From the NCBI GenBank assembly GCA_051649085.1, contig JBOFGK010000036.1:1-13357 (forward strand): a stretch of 13,357 bases of DNA, in the 5' to 3' direction. Position 1 is the stretch's first letter, and each line of letters starts with the position of its first letter. Below, one piece after another: positions 11,400-13,357 of this stretch. The notes beneath the pieces were generated by a model, which saw only the letters and a program-made list of their open reading frames with translations, made no database searches and was not told the origin of the DNA. Both the position numbers and the translations under genes were made by a program. The stretch comes from JBOFGK01 sp051649085 (GTDB lineage: Bacteria; Bacillota_I; Bacilli_A; UBA3375).

Positions 11400-12998
11400 T
11401 TATTCTTGATTACTTCTTTGAACTTCAAGTTCTTTTTCAAATTTTGTTCGAAATTGCGGAACATTTAGTCCAATGATAATTTGAACTGAGTTCCCTGACT
11501 TGACAAGTCCATGTGCTCCATATTTTTTAAATTCACTTGTTTCCATAACTAATTTTGCATCAACTACATTTAATCTGAGTCTAGTTGCACAATTTGAAAC
11601 ATCAATAATATTTGCTGCACCACCTAATGCTTCAATCATTTTAATTGCTTTTTCTTGACTTACATCTATTTTGTAATTTAATTCAGCTTTGCTTACTTGT
11701 TCTGTTTTTTCTTTATATTCTTTTTTCGAATAAAATTTCACATCAGTATTAGCTTCACGTCCCGGTGTTTTAAGATCAAATTTTAAAATAATAAATTTAA
11801 AGACTATAAAGTAAATTCCAATGTATACCACTCCAACAACCCACTGCATAATATATGTGTTTGCATGTTGATTCCAAAGAGGTAAATAATTTAAAGTTGT
11901 GAAGTTAATCATTCCATTGGAAAAGTCTCCAGCAAGTCCAAGAAAGAACACAACTGTTGCCATTGAGGCGGCTAAAAATGCATGAACAACAAATAACAAT
12001 GGAGCAATAAACAAGAATGTAAATTCTAAGGGTTCAGTTACTCCAACTAAGATTGCTGTTAAGGTAATCGGAATCAATAGACCAAGTGTTCTTGTTCTTT
12101 TTTCAGGCTTAGCTGTAAAGTAAAAAGACAATGCAATTCCAATTGAACCAAAAACTTTTGCATTCCCAAAAAGTAAATATCCTCCTGCTGGAAATAATTC
12201 TGATAATTTGCCAGAAGTATTACTTAATTTGTCGATTGAATCAATCCAAGCAGGTGTTGCACCTCCTTCGATTACAGCTGGACCAAATTGAAATGGTTGG
12301 TAAACTAAATGATGTAGTCCAGTTGGAATTAAAATCCTTTCAAGAAAAGTATATATAAATACTCCTAATGAACCAGTTGCAACAATAAATCCTTGACCTT
12401 GAATAATTGCAGCTTGAATTAATGGCCAAATAAAGTAAGTCATAAATGCAATTGGAATCAATAAGAAAAACATAATAACATAAACAAATACTGCACCATT
12501 GAATACTCCAATAAACTCCGGTAATTCTTTGTCAATAAAACGATTATGAATATATACTGCCAATATTGAAATTAGAATAGCTCCAAGAATTGACATATCA
12601 TAGGTTGTAATTCCAGCTATTTGTGTTAGTCCTGTTTCTCCACCTACTTTTGTGATGTCCAGCTTATTCAACAAAAAAATTGATTGAATAAAATAGTTAA
12701 ATGTTAAATATGATAATAAGGCAACAAAGCTCGCACGTGCTGCCTCTTTCTTCGCAAGTCCAATCGGTAGACCAACTGCAAAGATAATTGGCATTTGTCG
12801 AAAAAGTGTCCATGCCCCTTCTCCAATAATAAACCAAATTTGTGCCCAAAGTGTTCCTTCGTTTGCAATACTTCCAACAATTGTTGGATTTAAAAAAACA
12901 ATTGATAACCCCGCCATCATTCCAGAAAATGCGGTAAATAAAACTGGGGTATACATTGCACCACCAAATTTTTGGAGTGCCATTTGAATATTTTTCAT
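11400..12998 (-). CDS. glvC: Alpha-glucoside (maltose-type) PTS transporter, EIICB
   Basis: A 532-aa membrane permease of the glucose superfamily of the phosphotransferase system. The EIIC domain (about residues 1-420) has many transmembrane segments, the RILIPTGLHH motif (221-230) and GVTEP (319-323) at the substrate site. After a charged linker the EIIB domain carries the phosphorylated Cys470 in DVSNCATRLRL. There is no EIIA domain, so phosphate must come from an EIIA encoded elsewhere, as for B. subtilis MalP/GlvC (527 aa). It phosphorylates and imports the sugar that GlvA then cleaves. The start is fixed by AAAAGGAG 4-5 nt upstream. Substrate assignment to maltose or other alpha-glucosides rests on the GH4 partner. 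Confidence 0.93.
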   Translation of the reverse strand: MKNIQMALQKFGGAMYTPVLFTAFSGMMAGLSIVFLNPTIVGSIANEGTLWAQIWFIIGEGAWTLFRQMPIIFAVGLPIGLAKKEAARASFVALLSYLTFNYFIQSIFLLNKLDITKVGGETGLTQIAGITTYDMSILGAILISILAVYIHNRFIDKELPEFIGVFNGAVFVYVIMFFLLIPIAFMTYFIWPLIQAAIIQGQGFIVATGSLGVFIYTFLERILIPTGLHHLVYQPFQFGPAVIEGGATPAWIDSIDKLSNTSGKLSELFPAGGYLLFGNAKVFGSIGIALSFYFTAKPEKRTRTLGLLIPITLTAILVGVTEPLEFTFLFIAPLLFVVHAFLAASMATVVFFLGLAGDFSNGMINFTTLNYLPLWNQHANTYIMQWVVGVVYIGIYFIVFKFIILKFDLKTPGREANTDVKFYSKKEYKEKTEQVSKAELNYKIDVSQEKAIKMIEALGGAANIIDVSNCATRLRLNVVDAKLVMETSEFKKYGAHGLVKSGNSVQIIIGLNVPQFRTKFEKELEVQRSNQE

Positions 12999-13012
12999 TC
13001 TACTCCTTTTAA

Positions 13013-13030
13013 TGTGTTATCGATAACACA
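13013..13030. promoter_or_regulatory. Palindromic operator of glvC-glvA
   Basis: TGTGTTATCGATAACACA is a perfect 18-bp palindrome with a central CG, the usual form of LacI-family operators. It lies directly after the -10 box and covers the predicted transcription start, so binding would repress. The LacI-family protein encoded at 7650-8564 is the candidate binder. Confidence 0.72.
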
Positions 13031-13033
13031 ATA

Positions 13034-13062
13034 ATCATAACATAGAAGTTTTGTAATGTCAA
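13034..13062 (-). promoter_or_regulatory. Promoter of glvC-glvA
   Basis: On the minus strand, a perfect -35 TTGACA (13057-13062), 17-nt spacer and -10 TATGAT (13034-13039). Predicted to be strong when not repressed. Confidence 0.8.
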
Positions 13063-13079
13063 GCTTTTTTAGAAAAATC

Positions 13080-13094
13080 TTTAAAACGTTATCA
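13080..13094. promoter_or_regulatory. cre-like catabolite control site
   Basis: TTTAAAACGTTATCA fits the CcpA consensus WTGNAANCGNWNNCW at all defined positions but one. It lies about 20 nt upstream of the -35 box and ends exactly where the insertion sequence appears to begin. Confidence 0.42.
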
Positions 13095-13095
13095 A

Positions 13096-13357
13096 ACAAA
13101 AGTGATAATATCTTATTGTAACAAAAGTAATAATGTCCCAACCACTCCCAAACTAATGTATAATTAAGGTAATTATAATTAGAATGGAGAACATAGGAGA
13201 AAGGTAGTTTTAAATATTAAAGAAGATCGTATTTACAAAGAAATTAAAAAAATAGTTGACCACAAGAACGAGAAGAATAGTAATATTAAGAATAGAACAG
13301 CTGTAACACTAGGACTCACAACAAGAAGCATCAATCGGCTAATCAATAAATATAAAA
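13096..13357 (+). mobile_element. Left end of an insertion sequence (IS1202/ISNCY-like), cut by the window
   Basis: Begins with two copies of a 17-nt motif, ACAAAAGTGATAATATC (13096-13112) and ACAAAAGTAATAATGTC (13121-13137), 25 nt apart, as expected for terminal and subterminal transposase sites. A transposase reading frame follows after about 70 nt. The exact boundary and any target duplication cannot be set without the other end. Confidence 0.6.
13207..13357 (+). CDS. IS1202/ISNCY-like transposase, N-terminal fragment (start codon apparently lost)
   Basis: Fifty codons are visible: LNIKEDRIYKEIKKIVDH, a short variable stretch, then RTAVTLGLTTRSINRLINKY, an N-terminal HTH very like that of ISNCY (IS1202-group) transposases (xxKLGLTxRxINRLIxxY). 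The ribosome site AGGAG (13195-13199) is 7 nt before GTT (13207), where a GTG or ATG would be expected. No ATG/GTG/TTG exists in frame between the upstream stop (13180) and LNIKED. The nearby ATG at 13184 is in another frame and meets a stop after 7 codons. The gene may therefore be inactive or use a rare start. The C-terminal DDE domain is outside the window. Confidence 0.6.

Noticed and set aside
13091..13110. TTATCA...TGATAA inverted repeat as a second operator for glvC
   Set aside because: Its right half lies inside the repeated end motif of the insertion sequence, so the match to the operator half site is probably chance.

Overview
The window comes from an AT-rich, low-GC Gram-positive bacterium. 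Lactobacillales is the most likely order (Enterococcaceae/Carnobacteriaceae-like), judged from the strong AGGAGG-type ribosome sites, LacI/PTS sugar genes, DUF1653 protein and an IS1202/ISNCY-like transposase end. The genus cannot be fixed from sequence alone. Every full-length protein gene is on the minus strand. The plus strand carries only a family of five tiny genes and the insertion-sequence end at the far right.

Left part (1-4948, minus): a yhf operon, the poorly understood cluster known from E. coli. Reading in the direction of transcription, it runs yhfZ regulator, terminator, promoter with a TTGTACA-N6-TGTACAA operator, yhfU, yhfT (membrane protein), php (phosphotriesterase homology protein), yhfY (PRD domain) and yhfS (PLP enzyme, cut by the window edge). 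The genes overlap or nearly touch, so they form one unit. It probably imports and processes an unidentified substrate.

Middle part (4949-10050): an SDR oxidoreductase, a possible 57-aa gene, a DUF1653 protein fused upstream to the broken 5' end of a Fic gene, and a LacI-family regulator. Interspersed with these are five copies (A-E; toxins at 5330, 6933, 8941, 9390 and 9874) of a small plus-strand module. Each copy has a sigma-A-type promoter and a nearly invariant leader ending in an intrinsic terminator. Next comes a 15-bp hairpin that buries the ribosome site, a 22-codon gene for a hydrophobic lysine-tailed peptide, and a symmetrical GAGCTC terminator. A convergent minus-strand promoter then drives a roughly 60-nt antisense RNA. 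The start of each toxin gene is repeated directly just past the terminator, so the antisense RNA can pair with the toxin mRNA. This is the layout of the Fst/par type I toxin-antitoxin systems, but the peptides do not look like Fst. The paired repeats change together between subfamilies, which strongly supports the RNA-RNA pairing. This module is the most interesting content of the window.

Right part (10051-13357): an alpha-glucoside (maltose-type) uptake and cleavage operon, PTS EIICB then GH4 6-phospho-alpha-glucosidase. It has a clear promoter, an 18-bp perfect palindromic operator TGTGTTATCGATAACACA and a cre-like site. The LacI-family gene on the far side of toxin copies C-E is the natural candidate regulator. 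An insertion sequence begins just upstream of this promoter and runs off the right edge.
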